From JAVZLH01 sp038883475 (GTDB lineage Archaea; Thermoproteota; Bathyarchaeia; Bathyarchaeales; Bathycorpusculaceae), in assembly GCA_038883475.1 (NCBI GenBank), contig JAVZMA010000006.1, positions 6,905 through 70,904 on the forward strand: DNA of 64,000 nucleotides, written 5' to 3'. This document shows, piece by piece, positions 1 through 7,263 of this stretch. The notes beneath the pieces were generated by a model. That model was not told where the DNA came from, searched no databases, and saw only the letters and a list, made by a program, of their open reading frames with translations. Positions within the stretch are counted from its first letter, which is position 1; every line of letters starts with the position of its first letter. The translations under genes and the position numbers were made by a program.

Positions 1-741
1 GTCCCAAAAATCTATGGTGTCAAAAATTTCTTGTTTAACGCTTGCCCAACCAACGAAAGGCGGCTCAAACTTTTCGATAAGCTCCTCTTTAACATACAAG
101 TAGCCTGCTCCCGACGGGCTTAGAAGCCACTTGTAACACGCTGTTGCTAAGAAGTCCACATCGTCTTTTTTCACGTCTATCGGTATGGCGCCAGCTGACT
201 GTATGGCGTCCACGATGAGGCAGGCTCCATGTTCATGGGCTATTTCGCTTAAAGCCTTCAAATCATTGCGGAAACCATTGGCATACTCGACGTGGCTCAC
301 TGCAACAGCCACCGTCTTATCATTCACAGCCTTTTCCATGTCTTCCAGCAATATTTTTCCATTGACATTTTTCACGTAATGAACTTTTGCGCCTAAGCCT
401 TTACGCAACCAAGGATAAACCACAGAGGGATACTCCAAATCTGTTGTAACCACCTTTGCGCCATGCGGATAAGCGAGGACGTTGGCGGCGATGTTTAAGC
501 CCATTGAAGTATTTTCTATTAGGGCTATCTCCTCTGTTTTCGCTTTGATTAGCCTTGCAAACAAAGGTTTTCCATAATCGTCCCATTCGCTTGAAGTTTC
601 CCAAAAATTAGAAGACTCATAAACGTGCTTGTTAATTGCGTCGGCGACAGGCTTTGGAAGCGGAGAATGCGCTGCATGGTTCAAAAACACTTTATTCCAT
701 GTTATAGGAAACTGTTCCCGAATTTTATCAAGGTCTTCCAT
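1..741 (-). CDS. Class V aminotransferase / cysteine desulfurase-like protein, C-terminus off the window
   Basis: The minus-strand frame is open from an ATG at 741 to the left edge, so about 247 N-terminal residues are visible. It is a PLP-dependent fold type I enzyme of the class V group (cysteine desulfurase, selenocysteine lyase, isopenicillin-epimerase relatives). The frame shows an N-terminal FLNHAAHSPLP segment, the cofactor-binding aspartate in LIVDAIQSAG, and the presumed Schiff-base lysine in ACYKWLLSPSGAGYLYV. The substrate cannot be told from this half. No Fe-S assembly partner (IscU, SufB/C) lies nearby, so a dedicated role in Fe-S assembly is not supported. It is divergent from the UPF0145 gene with 74 bp between them. 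Confidence 0.85.
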   Translation of the reverse strand, partial: MEDLDKIREQFPITWNKVFLNHAAHSPLPKPVADAINKHVYESSNFWETSSEWDDYGKPLFARLIKAKTEEIALIENTSMGLNIAANVLAYPHGAKVVTTDLEYPSVVYPWLRKGLGAKVHYVKNVNGKILLEDMEKAVNDKTVAVAVSHVEYANGFRNDLKALSEIAHEHGACLIVDAIQSAGAIPIDVKKDDVDFLATACYKWLLSPSGAGYLYVKEELIEKFEPPFVGWASVKQEIFDTIDFWD

Positions 742-815
742 TTCAGACAAGCCTTCGTTATCACGCGGTAACTTAAATTAGTACCCTCAGTTATTAAACA
801 TCTTGGGTGTGCTGA

Positions 816-1160
816 ATGAGCGAAGTAATTGTAGTTACAACTCCAGATTTGCCAGGATACGAAATCGTTAAGGTTTTGGGTCCAGTTCACGGCTTAACCG
901 TCAGAACAAGAGGGGTTGGCGGAAAAATAGTTGCTGGCATTGAAGGAATTTTCGGAGGAGAAGTAACCGCTTACACTTCAGAATGCGAAAAGGCTAGGCA
1001 AGAGTCTCTAAGGAGGCTCATTGAAAACGCGAGAAAGATGGGCGCTAATGCTGTTATCGGCGCGGACTTCGAGACAAGCGACATACTTCAAGGGACAGCC
1101 ACAGTCTTCGCAGCCTACGGAACAGCAGTCATAGCAAAACCAAAAGAGACAAAATTGTAG
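816..1160 (+). CDS. UPF0145 / YbjQ-family protein
   Basis: 114 residues, the usual length of the YbjQ/UPF0145 (DUF74, heavy-metal-binding-like) family. The family pattern is clear: an N-terminal strand ending in PGYEIVKVLGPVHG, the glycine-rich RTRGVGGKIVAGIEGIFGGE, then the helix ARQESLRRLIENARKMGANAVIG. The fold is a small homopentamer in the cytosol. Its function is unknown, and the metal link comes from structural similarity only. A GGGTG site (803-807) precedes the ATG, and a TATA-like run TTAAATTA lies about 40 nt upstream. No operon partner is visible. Confidence 0.85.
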   Translation: MSEVIVVTTPDLPGYEIVKVLGPVHGLTVRTRGVGGKIVAGIEGIFGGEVTAYTSECEKARQESLRRLIENARKMGANAVIGADFETSDILQGTATVFAAYGTAVIAKPKETKL

Positions 1161-1207
1161 TGCAACAAAACTAGGCACGCTCAGAATTTTTAGAGATGTT
1201 TGATTAT

Positions 1208-1663
1208 TTACTTGTAGTCTTTTAGGAATAAAATCTGATATTCCTTCTTTAAACCATCCATGTTCTTTATCATTTCTTTTTCTGGTTTTTTAAACAGAGC
1301 TTTGCAATTACAGATTTTGGATGCAGCTAAAACGTAACAGTCTGTCAAAGCGAGACCATGATTCAATTTTGCTTTGCCAACCTCAACAGCCAATTCCATG
1401 TTTTCACTTGGAATCATGGTTGTTGGCAGTCTACATAACCATTCAATAAACTTTGAAGCTACAAGTTGCGGATTCTCCATTCTGAGCCTCTGATAAAGTC
1501 TAGCAGCCACATAATATGTTTCCGCCAAAATTGGATGAGGTAATATACTTTCTAACTTACCAGTCAACAACGCGGAGAAAACGGCTTCCGCTTGTTCGTG
1601 AAATTCTCCTTTAAGGTTCATGTACTCTATTATAACACTTGTATCCATCGCAACCCTATTCAA
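1208..1663 (-). CDS. vapC: PIN-domain ribonuclease, VapC-type toxin
   Basis: 151 residues with the PIN fold. The first catalytic aspartate is at residue 7 (MNRVAMDTSVIIEY), a mid-protein glutamate lies in HPILAETYY, and a C-terminal aspartate lies in GLALTDCYVLAAS. VapC toxins cleave tRNA or rRNA with a divalent metal. The start overlaps the end of the upstream AbrB-type gene by 8 nt, the usual vapB-vapC arrangement, so the two are almost certainly co-translated and form a toxin-antitoxin pair. All expected acidic residues look intact, so I infer an active toxin. Confidence 0.88.
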   Translation of the reverse strand: MNRVAMDTSVIIEYMNLKGEFHEQAEAVFSALLTGKLESILPHPILAETYYVAARLYQRLRMENPQLVASKFIEWLCRLPTTMIPSENMELAVEVGKAKLNHGLALTDCYVLAASKICNCKALFKKPEKEMIKNMDGLKKEYQILFLKDYK

Positions 1664-1916
1664 TCATAACACCCAAATCTCTAAGAAGTCTTTTCGTCTT
1701 ATCGCTTGTCTTTTTCGCTTCATGCAACAGAGGCTCCGTAACCTTTGAACCCGCCGAAACAAAAGCTTCTTTAGGCGGTTCCTGCAAAGGCTCCAAAATT
1801 ATCCTCTTTCCATCAACTTGTACTCTGAGAGCTGTGCCTGGAACTAGGCTGAGTTTTTCTCTGGCTTGCTTTGGAATAACAACTTGTCCCTTCTTGGAAA
1901 CTATGGTTTTTGACAT
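1656..1916 (-). CDS. vapB: AbrB/SpoVT-type antitoxin, VapB partner
   Basis: 86 residues from the ATG at 1916. A longer reading from 1946 adds ten residues, but the family starts at MSKTIVSKKGQVVIPKQ, so the inner start is preferred. The swapped-hairpin AbrB DNA-binding domain fills residues 1-45 (KGQVVIPKQAREKL then RIILEP). The charged C-terminal half is the likely VapC-binding tail. It lies directly upstream of, and overlaps, the PIN toxin, and presumably represses their shared promoter alone and with the toxin, as known for vapBC modules. Confidence 0.85.
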   Translation of the reverse strand: MSKTIVSKKGQVVIPKQAREKLSLVPGTALRVQVDGKRIILEPLQEPPKEAFVSAGSKVTEPLLHEAKKTSDKTKRLLRDLGVMIE

Positions 1917-1976
1917 TTTATCATCAGAAAAATGTAAGAACATCATCTTACTTAAGTCTTACCATTACATAACGCT

Positions 1977-3050
1977 TCATTTAAAACAAGCCCATTTTTC
2001 CTTCAACAGCTTCTTCAACTCGCTGACGGTGCCTTCAACTTTTTTTCTGCAGCTCGGGGGCTCAACTGGCGGAGCATAAGGCTCTGTAATGCTTATTTCT
2101 TTTAAGCCGACTACGCCAGCTACAAGCGCATACCAGCAAGGCGGCAAAACTTTTGGATTGTATCCGCTTCCAGGCATCAAAACAAGCCTTCCACCGCAAG
2201 TTTTCTCCGCAATTTCTCTAATTAAACTTGATATTGCAAAAAAGCCCTTAACAGTTAAGCCCAAATCGCCGAGCATGTCTGCGAAATGCGGGTCGCTTCC
2301 GCCGTTCGCAACAATTATTTCTGGCTTAAACTCCTCAGCCAAAGGAACAAAAATCTCTTTCAAAGCGTATAGGTATGTGGCATCTCCTGTTCCAGGCGGA
2401 AGAGGCACATTAACATTGTAGCCTTCGCCATCTCCTTCCCCGATCTGCCAAGTGAACCCTGTTCCAGGATAAATTGTGTTTGGGTCTTGGTGTAGGGAGA
2501 TGAAAAGCACTGTTGGGTCTCGGTAATATATGTCGCTTGTTCCATTCCCAAAATGCACATCATAGTCCAAAACCAGAAACCGTTTGACTCCGTGCTTTGC
2601 ACGTAAATATTCGATTAAAACTGCGATGTCGTTGAAGAGGCAGAATCCGCCGCCGTAAGCCTTTCCAGCATGATGATACCCGCCTCCAAGAGAAACCGCC
2701 CTTTTTACCTCTCCGCTAAAAACCGCCCTGCCGCACTCAATTGCCCCACCAGCAATAAGCAATGCTGCCTCGAGAATTGTTGGAGAAACTGGTGTTTCAA
2801 TGTCGTAGGGCTTGTTTTCCTTTGCCAAACGGTAAATCAAGTCAACATAGCTTTCTTCATGAACTCTCAACAAATCTTCCTTTGTAGCGGGCTTTGGCTT
2901 CCTAACTGTTAGCTGGGGAAGGTTAAACAAGCCTTGGGCTTCAAAAACCTTTATCGCATTGGTGAATCTGTCTCCTCTAAATGGGTGTGCCTCGCCCAAA
3001 TCATACTGGCTAAATTTTTCGTGAAAAGTCATCAATATCTTGTCTTCCAT
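1977..3050 (-). CDS. Histone deacetylase-family (AcuC / acetylpolyamine amidohydrolase-like) hydrolase
   Basis: 357 residues, a full-length arginase/deacetylase-fold enzyme that removes acetyl groups from lysines or small amines using zinc. The charge-relay histidines are H126-H127 (GGGYHHAGKAYGGG). The expected zinc ligands are D164 and H166 (LDYDVHFGNGT) and D253 (GGSDPHFADMLGDLGLT). The transition-state tyrosine is Y297 (PGSGY). One oddity is that the usual DxHHG motif reads DVHFG, with the second, non-ligand histidine replaced by phenylalanine. Substrates could be acetylated chromatin proteins such as Alba, acetyl-CoA synthetase or acetylpolyamines, and the sequence does not decide. It is divergent from rio2. 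Confidence 0.88.
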   Translation of the reverse strand: MEDKILMTFHEKFSQYDLGEAHPFRGDRFTNAIKVFEAQGLFNLPQLTVRKPKPATKEDLLRVHEESYVDLIYRLAKENKPYDIETPVSPTILEAALLIAGGAIECGRAVFSGEVKRAVSLGGGYHHAGKAYGGGFCLFNDIAVLIEYLRAKHGVKRFLVLDYDVHFGNGTSDIYYRDPTVLFISLHQDPNTIYPGTGFTWQIGEGDGEGYNVNVPLPPGTGDATYLYALKEIFVPLAEEFKPEIIVANGGSDPHFADMLGDLGLTVKGFFAISSLIREIAEKTCGGRLVLMPGSGYNPKVLPPCWYALVAGVVGLKEISITEPYAPPVEPPSCRKKVEGTVSELKKLLKEKWACFK

Positions 3051-3118
3051 GGGCTTTACTCCTCAGACTGCTTTACAAGTTAACATTAATTAGCAAAGCA
3101 TGCCTTTTTAATGTAGCT

Positions 3119-4018
3119 ATGTCCTCAGCAGAAATCGCAGTCCAAGTGTTTCGCAAATTGGAGAACGAAGATATTAGGGTACTGCAGGTTATGGAGACTT
3201 CGATGAGCCAGTATGAGTTTGTCCCGAAGGAAGTTATTGCGAGATTTTCCAAATTTAGCATGGAAGAAACGGATTTTAGATTAAGCCGCCTTAACAAAAT
3301 GGGACTTATCCGCAAAACCAAGGGAGCCTATGTGGGCTATACGCTGAACTATGCTGGATACGATTGCCTAGCCATAAACGCCCTCGTCAAAGCTGGAGCC
3401 CTTGAAGCCTTCGGAAAACCGCTGGGGGTTGGCAAGGAAGCCGACGTTTATGATGCGCTAGACCCTAAAGGCGAAAGAATAGCCGTGAAATTTCATAGGT
3501 TGGGGCGGATAAGCTTCCGTCAAACCAAAAGGAAGAGGGGATACATAACCGAAAAAGCCAGTTGGCTCTACCAATCAAGACTTGCGGCGGAGAGGGAGTT
3601 TCAAGCCTTAAGAATCGTTTTTCCATGCGGCGTGGCTGTTCCAAAACCCATAAGCCAAAACCGCCACGTAATAGTTATGGGAATGATTGAAGGTGCAGAA
3701 TTAGCCGAATGGAAAGAGATTCCAGCTCCAAAAAAGGTTCTGAAGGAAATACTGCGCAATGTTCGAAAAACCTACTTAAAAGCCGGCGTCATCCACGCGG
3801 ATTTAAGCGAATATAACATTATTTTGAAGCCGGACATGCACGTTTTGATAATTGATTGGCCTCAATACGTTACAAAAGAACATCCGAACGCTCAACAACT
3901 CCTTATGAGGGACGTGAAAAATGTTCTGCAATTTTTTGAACGCAAACACATGTTAAAGGCTAAGCTTGACAGAGCCCTGATGTACGTGACTGGAAAAGTT
4001 GGGGCGCTCGCCATCTAA
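3119..4018 (+). CDS. rio2: RIO2 atypical serine/threonine kinase
   Basis: 299 residues, the expected length of archaeal Rio2, which acts in late maturation of the small ribosomal subunit. An N-terminal winged-helix domain (about residues 8-90) precedes the RIO kinase domain. The nucleotide loop is GVGKEADV (103-110), the catalytic loop HADLSEYN (226-233), and the metal-binding aspartate D246 lies in IIDWPQY, replacing DFG as usual in RIO kinases. All catalytic residues are present. The stop overlaps the 3' end of the convergent LSm gene by 4 bp. Confidence 0.95.
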   Translation: MSSAEIAVQVFRKLENEDIRVLQVMETSMSQYEFVPKEVIARFSKFSMEETDFRLSRLNKMGLIRKTKGAYVGYTLNYAGYDCLAINALVKAGALEAFGKPLGVGKEADVYDALDPKGERIAVKFHRLGRISFRQTKRKRGYITEKASWLYQSRLAAEREFQALRIVFPCGVAVPKPISQNRHVIVMGMIEGAELAEWKEIPAPKKVLKEILRNVRKTYLKAGVIHADLSEYNIILKPDMHVLIIDWPQYVTKEHPNAQQLLMRDVKNVLQFFERKHMLKAKLDRALMYVTGKVGALAI

Positions 4019-4248
4019 TGCATGTCTAACATTATGTAGAGTATGTTGTTGCCCCGCAGCAAAACGTTTCCATAGTTGGTAATTAGCTGATCATCTTTGC
4101 ATTCGGTTGCCCCTTCCAAAAGGATGTTCATGTGTCCGTCACACTTAATCATTTTACCCTTATACTCGCAGCCGTTTTTCAGTACGACAGCGATGTTGGA
4201 GTTCAACTGTTTAATTAACACGTTTAATGGTTTCTTGCTTGGCTCCAT
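4015..4248 (-). CDS. Sm-like archaeal protein (LSm/SmAP)
   Basis: About 77 residues from the ATG at 4248, which has an AAGGTG site a few bases upstream; the longer start at 4266 lacks one. The protein is a single Sm fold. The Sm1 motif is KCDGHMNILLEGATE, and Sm2 is VLLRGNNILYIML with the RNA-binding R-G pair. SmAPs form heptameric rings that bind U-rich RNA. It is convergent with rio2, sharing 4 bp of coding sequence. Confidence 0.93.
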   Translation of the reverse strand: MEPSKKPLNVLIKQLNSNIAVVLKNGCEYKGKMIKCDGHMNILLEGATECKDDQLITNYGNVLLRGNNILYIMLDMH

Positions 4249-4354
4249 GAAAGCACCTTGTGCCACTAATTATTCATATCCACAAGAAATCCGAATATAA
4301 AAGTTTTATGAAAAACAATTCAAAATCTAAATGCAATTCGCTTGTATCCCAAAG

Positions 4355-4375
4355 TTTTCCGGTTAATTCGGAAAA
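4355..4375. promoter_or_regulatory. 21-bp inverted repeat, candidate operator
   Basis: Arms TTTTCCG and CGGAAAA are perfect complements around a 7-nt AT-rich spacer. It sits between the divergent LSm and hutH genes, about 100 bp from each start. This dyad is better than expected by chance for an AT-rich gap. The regulator and the target gene are unknown; a hutH-linked role is inference. Confidence 0.35.
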
Positions 4376-4473
4376 TAAATCGCCAATCCCCACATTTCAA
4401 AGATTTAAAGAAGAAGCGCTTTCCCTAAAGAATTAAAATCAGGGAAGTTCATACTCGTAGTGGAGACGATTGT

Positions 4474-6009
4474 ATGCATAAAGTGCTGATAGATGGGGAA
4501 ACATTAACAATTGAAAACATAGTTAAAGTTGCGCGTGAAAACGCAAAAGTTGCGATTCCAGAAAAAGTTAAAAAGCGTATAACAAAAAGCAGAGACGCCT
4601 TGGAAAAGTTAGTTAAAAAGGGTCAAGTTATATATGGCGTAAACACGGGTTTTGGCGCTTTAAGCAACGTAACAATCCCCCACCAATTCCTCAAACAATT
4701 ACAAGTCAATCTGATAAGAAGCCACTCAGCAGGAGTTGGGGAATCCTTAAGCACCGATGTTGTCCGCGCTTTGATGCTTTTACGCGCCAACACGTTGGCT
4801 AAGGGCTACTCTGGAGTGAGACTTGAAACGCTTGAGACGATTGTGGAGATGCTGAACAGAGGCGTTCATCCAATTATTCCTTCAAAAGGTTCAGTTGGCG
4901 CAAGCGGAGACCTAGCCCCTCTATCTCACATGGTGCTCGTGCTCATAGGCGAAGGAAAGGCTGAATACAAAGGTGAAATCATGAGCGGAAAAGAAGCCAT
5001 GGAAAAGGCGGGAATAAAACCAGTTGAGCTAGAAGTTAAGGAGGGAATAGCCCTAAACAACGGCACACAGCTGATGTCAGCAATCGCCGCGTTAACGGTC
5101 CACGACGCCGAAAACCTCATCAAAACAGCAGAGATGGCGGCAGCGCTAACTCTTGAGGCTCTTCTAGGGGTTTGCGACGCTTTTGACGAAAAAATCCAAA
5201 AAGTAAGACCGCACAAAGGTCAAGCAACAACAGCGGAAAACATTAGAAAACTCGTCGCCGGAAGCCAACTTGTGCAAACTGGAGCGCAAGCTATGGAAAA
5301 GCTTCATCGTCCCCACGACGCCTACAGCCTTAGGTGTATTCCGCAAGTTTTGGGTGCAGCGAGGGACGCAATATCATACGCTAGAAAAGTTGTGGAAATC
5401 GAGATAAACTCAGCCACAGATAACCCGCTAATATTTCCAGAAGAAGCCGCATGTCTTTCCGGAGGAAACTTTCATGGACAACCAATATCCTTAGCCATGG
5501 ACTTTCTCGGAATAGCCTTAGCAATGATTGGAAACATGGCAGAGAGGAGAATAACACGCCTAATGGACGAGAGGCTAAACAACGGCTTGCCCGCCTTCCT
5601 AATCCATCCAGAAGCAAAAAAGGGAGTAAGCAGCGGCTTGATGACTGTACAGTACACCGCTGCGGCCCTCGCCTCAGAAAACAAAATTTTGGCTCATCCA
5701 GCATGTGTAGATTCGATTCCGACATCAGCAAACTTCGAAGACTTTGTAAGCATGGGTGTAACAGCAGCTCAAAAAGCCCGACAAATACTGGAAAACACCC
5801 AGTACATAGTTGCAATAGAACTTCTCTGCGCAACCCAAGCAATAGAATATCGTGGCGCTGAAAAGCTTGGAAGAGAAACAAAGAAAATCTATGAGACGGT
5901 GAGAAAAAAGGTTTCTATGCTTAAAGAGGATAGAGTTCTAAGCGAAGACATAGAGAAAATTAAAAGTTTAGTTGAAAGTGGAGAAATTTGTAGAGTCCTA
6001 CTTGGTTAA
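4474..6009 (+). CDS. hutH: Histidine ammonia-lyase (PAL/HAL family)
   Basis: 511 residues, full length for HAL, which deaminates L-histidine to urocanate. The MIO prosthetic group forms from A143-S144-G145 in GSVGASGDLAPLSHM. The N-terminal YGVNTGFG (54-61) supplies the catalytic tyrosine, and SATDNPL and QYTAAALASENK match the family core. No urocanase, imidazolonepropionase or formiminoglutamase gene is in the window, so a histidine-use operon is not visible here. A phenylalanine or tyrosine lyase is a less likely alternative. A GTGGAG site precedes the ATG. Confidence 0.93.
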   Translation: MHKVLIDGETLTIENIVKVARENAKVAIPEKVKKRITKSRDALEKLVKKGQVIYGVNTGFGALSNVTIPHQFLKQLQVNLIRSHSAGVGESLSTDVVRALMLLRANTLAKGYSGVRLETLETIVEMLNRGVHPIIPSKGSVGASGDLAPLSHMVLVLIGEGKAEYKGEIMSGKEAMEKAGIKPVELEVKEGIALNNGTQLMSAIAALTVHDAENLIKTAEMAAALTLEALLGVCDAFDEKIQKVRPHKGQATTAENIRKLVAGSQLVQTGAQAMEKLHRPHDAYSLRCIPQVLGAARDAISYARKVVEIEINSATDNPLIFPEEAACLSGGNFHGQPISLAMDFLGIALAMIGNMAERRITRLMDERLNNGLPAFLIHPEAKKGVSSGLMTVQYTAAALASENKILAHPACVDSIPTSANFEDFVSMGVTAAQKARQILENTQYIVAIELLCATQAIEYRGAEKLGRETKKIYETVRKKVSMLKEDRVLSEDIEKIKSLVESGEICRVLLG

Positions 6010-6047
6010 TCGCAGCATTTGTGGAATTTGGTAGGAGGTGATGTGAA

Positions 6048-6164
6048 ATGACTAAAGTTGGGGAAGTTTATCTTTGTGAAATATGCGGTAACAAAGTGAA
6101 GGTTCTAGAGGCTGGAAAGGGAACGCTGGTTTGCTGCGGAAAACCCATGAAACGCGTTAAGTGA
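6048..6164 (+). CDS. Desulforedoxin-like mini-protein (38 aa)
   Basis: A short reading frame of 38 codons behind a strong AGGAGGTG site (6033-6040), starting 38 nt after hutH. The cysteine pattern is C10-x2-C13 and C29-C30, followed by GKPMK. That is the signature of desulforedoxin and of the N-terminal iron domain of desulfoferrodoxin, where four cysteines hold one iron. Length and spacing match free-standing desulforedoxin (about 36 residues). The likely role is small electron carrier in oxygen or superoxide defence. No superoxide reductase gene is adjacent. It is easily missed because of its size. Confidence 0.85.
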   Translation: MTKVGEVYLCEICGNKVKVLEAGKGTLVCCGKPMKRVK

Positions 6165-6220
6165 AAATGTTTGGTCGGGCGGGATAAATAAAAACTTACG
6201 TTTAAATTTTACAAACTAGA

Positions 6221-6421
6221 TCATTTTTTGAGTGTTCTGGCTTTGAAGTTTGTTATGGTTATTCCTACTATTTCGTTGTCCACTATGCGGTAGATTACTC
6301 CATCCTCAACTTCAATGCTATCTTTTGCTTCTCTGGGCTTCCCGAAACTTATGTATAGCACATCTGCTTCCTCGTCGTAATCTAAGTCTATTTTTTCTAG
6401 GCTTACCGCAACTTTCTCCAT
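6221..6421 (-). CDS. DUF2283-family protein, probable antitoxin partner
   Basis: 66 residues with the whole DUF2283 signature: the strand LDYDEEADVLYISFG, then EVEDGVIYRIVDNEIVGITITNF. Proteins of this family are small beta-rich units, and many archaeal copies sit directly beside RelE-fold or DUF4258-like genes. Here the upstream neighbour is such a gene, 1 nt away on the same strand. An antitoxin role is inferred from this pairing and is not demonstrated. Confidence 0.8.
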   Translation of the reverse strand: MEKVAVSLEKIDLDYDEEADVLYISFGKPREAKDSIEVEDGVIYRIVDNEIVGITITNFKARTLKK

Positions 6422-6422
6422 A

Positions 6423-6797
6423 CTATTTCGCCTTTAACCTAGCCAAATTAGAAGTGAAGTAGGCGGTTATAATAACCTTTTCTTTGCCTTTTTCTTGGTA
6501 AATAACCACAAGATGCTTCGGTCCTATGTGTAAGTTGGTATAAAATTTTAAAGCTTTAAACTCACCTCTCGATCCTCTTATGATTAAATCAGGATTTTGA
6601 ACAGTCATAATTATTTCACGCGTGTAACGTGCAACTTCCGGATGCCTCCTAACAATGTGATTAAGAACTTTTCTGGATGGCTTTACGCTCAATGCTTTTA
6701 TCCCACATACAATATCATTTATTCGATTGCAAATATTTTCCAACGGAGAGCTTATTTGGTTTACGCCTATAACAGTCTCAGCGAATAATAATACCAT
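6423..6797 (-). CDS. RelE/PBECR-fold-like nuclease, candidate toxin
   Basis: 124 residues. The C-terminal two thirds carry the pattern VLNHIVRRHPEVARY, NPDLIIRG, HLVVIYQEKGKEKVIITAYFTS. This is typical of the DUF4258/PBECR-like group of barnase-EndoU-RelE-fold nucleases paired with DUF2283 proteins. The conserved histidine of RRHPE and the terminal T-A-Y-F-T-S strand are expected active-site regions. It is the first gene of a two-gene unit with the DUF2283 gene. The substrate is unknown, and the family assignment is from motif recall only. Confidence 0.6.
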   Translation of the reverse strand: MVLLFAETVIGVNQISSPLENICNRINDIVCGIKALSVKPSRKVLNHIVRRHPEVARYTREIIMTVQNPDLIIRGSRGEFKALKFYTNLHIGPKHLVVIYQEKGKEKVIITAYFTSNLARLKAK

Positions 6798-6984
6798 TTA
6801 CCCTTGAATCAGACAGCCAATTCGTAAAATTTAAACGGTTAAGCTATTCCTCCACTTCCCATATTGGATGATTGAATTGAAAAAGCAAGGTTTTTGCTAT
6901 TTTTGGCAAAGCTGCTACTTTAGATTGCTTTGAACTTGCTTAATAATGTCGGGCGGGCAGGATTTGAACCTGCGACACTCCGGT

Positions 6985-7041
6985 TTCTGCAACACTCTTG
7001 TGCGCTTGGTAGGCTGGTTGGCGCCCACCATGGGTAGGCGT
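6985..7041 (-). other. tRNA-Tyr intron 2, canonical 37/38 site (57 nt)
   Basis: This segment separates G37 from A38 of the anticodon loop, the standard position for archaeal tRNA introns cut by the bulge-helix-bulge endonuclease. Its removal is needed to bring CCGGA next to the loop. Confidence 0.8.
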
Positions 7042-7048
7042 CTACAGC

Positions 7049-7078
7049 GTCTCCGCCAGCTGGCGTTGCCAGCAAGCT
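7049..7078 (-). other. tRNA-Tyr intron 1, non-canonical 30/31 site (30 nt)
   Basis: This segment lies between positions 30 and 31 of the anticodon stem. Its core GCTGGC-AAC-GCCAGC folds as a 6-bp hairpin. Without its removal the stem cannot pair fully. The tRNA-Lys gene in this window has an intron at the same place. Confidence 0.78.
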
Positions 7079-7220
7079 CGGAAGCTCTACCAAGCTGAGC
7101 TACCGCCCGTTATCTGACTAGGATTTTAAAGAATGAGAAAATTGGATTTATGCGTTTCGTAGCGCTTTCTCTAGTGTCTCGGCCCTATTTTAAAAGAGAC
7201 ATACCTTTTTAGCCTAAAAT

Positions 7221-7229
7221 TTTTATATT
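7221..7229 (+). promoter_or_regulatory. TATA box of the oligopeptide transporter operon
   Basis: The run TTTTATATT lies 35-43 nt upstream of the preferred ATG at 7264. This would place transcription start near 7250, just ahead of the GGTG site at 7255-7258. Confidence 0.5.
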
Positions 7230-7263
7230 CACATCATTCTAATTGATAGTTTGCGGTGAAATA

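Larger units (their letters stand above)
6949..7109 (-). tRNA. tRNA-Tyr(GTA) with two introns
   Basis: Read on the minus strand, the acceptor CGGGCGG pairs with CCGCCCG, followed by A73. C1:G72 is the identity pair of archaeal tRNA-Tyr. D-arm GCTC/GAGC, variable GTGTC and T-arm GCAGG-TTCAAAT-CCTGC are all normal. The anticodon stem closes only if two segments are removed: TCCG, then G31-CTGTAG, then A-CCGGA, giving stem TCCGG/CCGGA around loop CTGTAGA with anticodon GTA. Exons are 7079-7109, 7042-7048 and 6949-6984, making a 74-nt mature RNA without encoded CCA. Exact splice points may shift by a base or two. Confidence 0.9.

Noticed and set aside
401..604. 67-codon minus-strand frame near the left end
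   Set aside because: It lies in another frame of the partial aminotransferase, which is open through to the edge and has its cofactor motifs.
5381..5881. Long antisense frame (166 codons) inside hutH
   Set aside because: Shadow of a strongly conserved gene: Leu/Arg/Cys-rich composition and no ribosome site.
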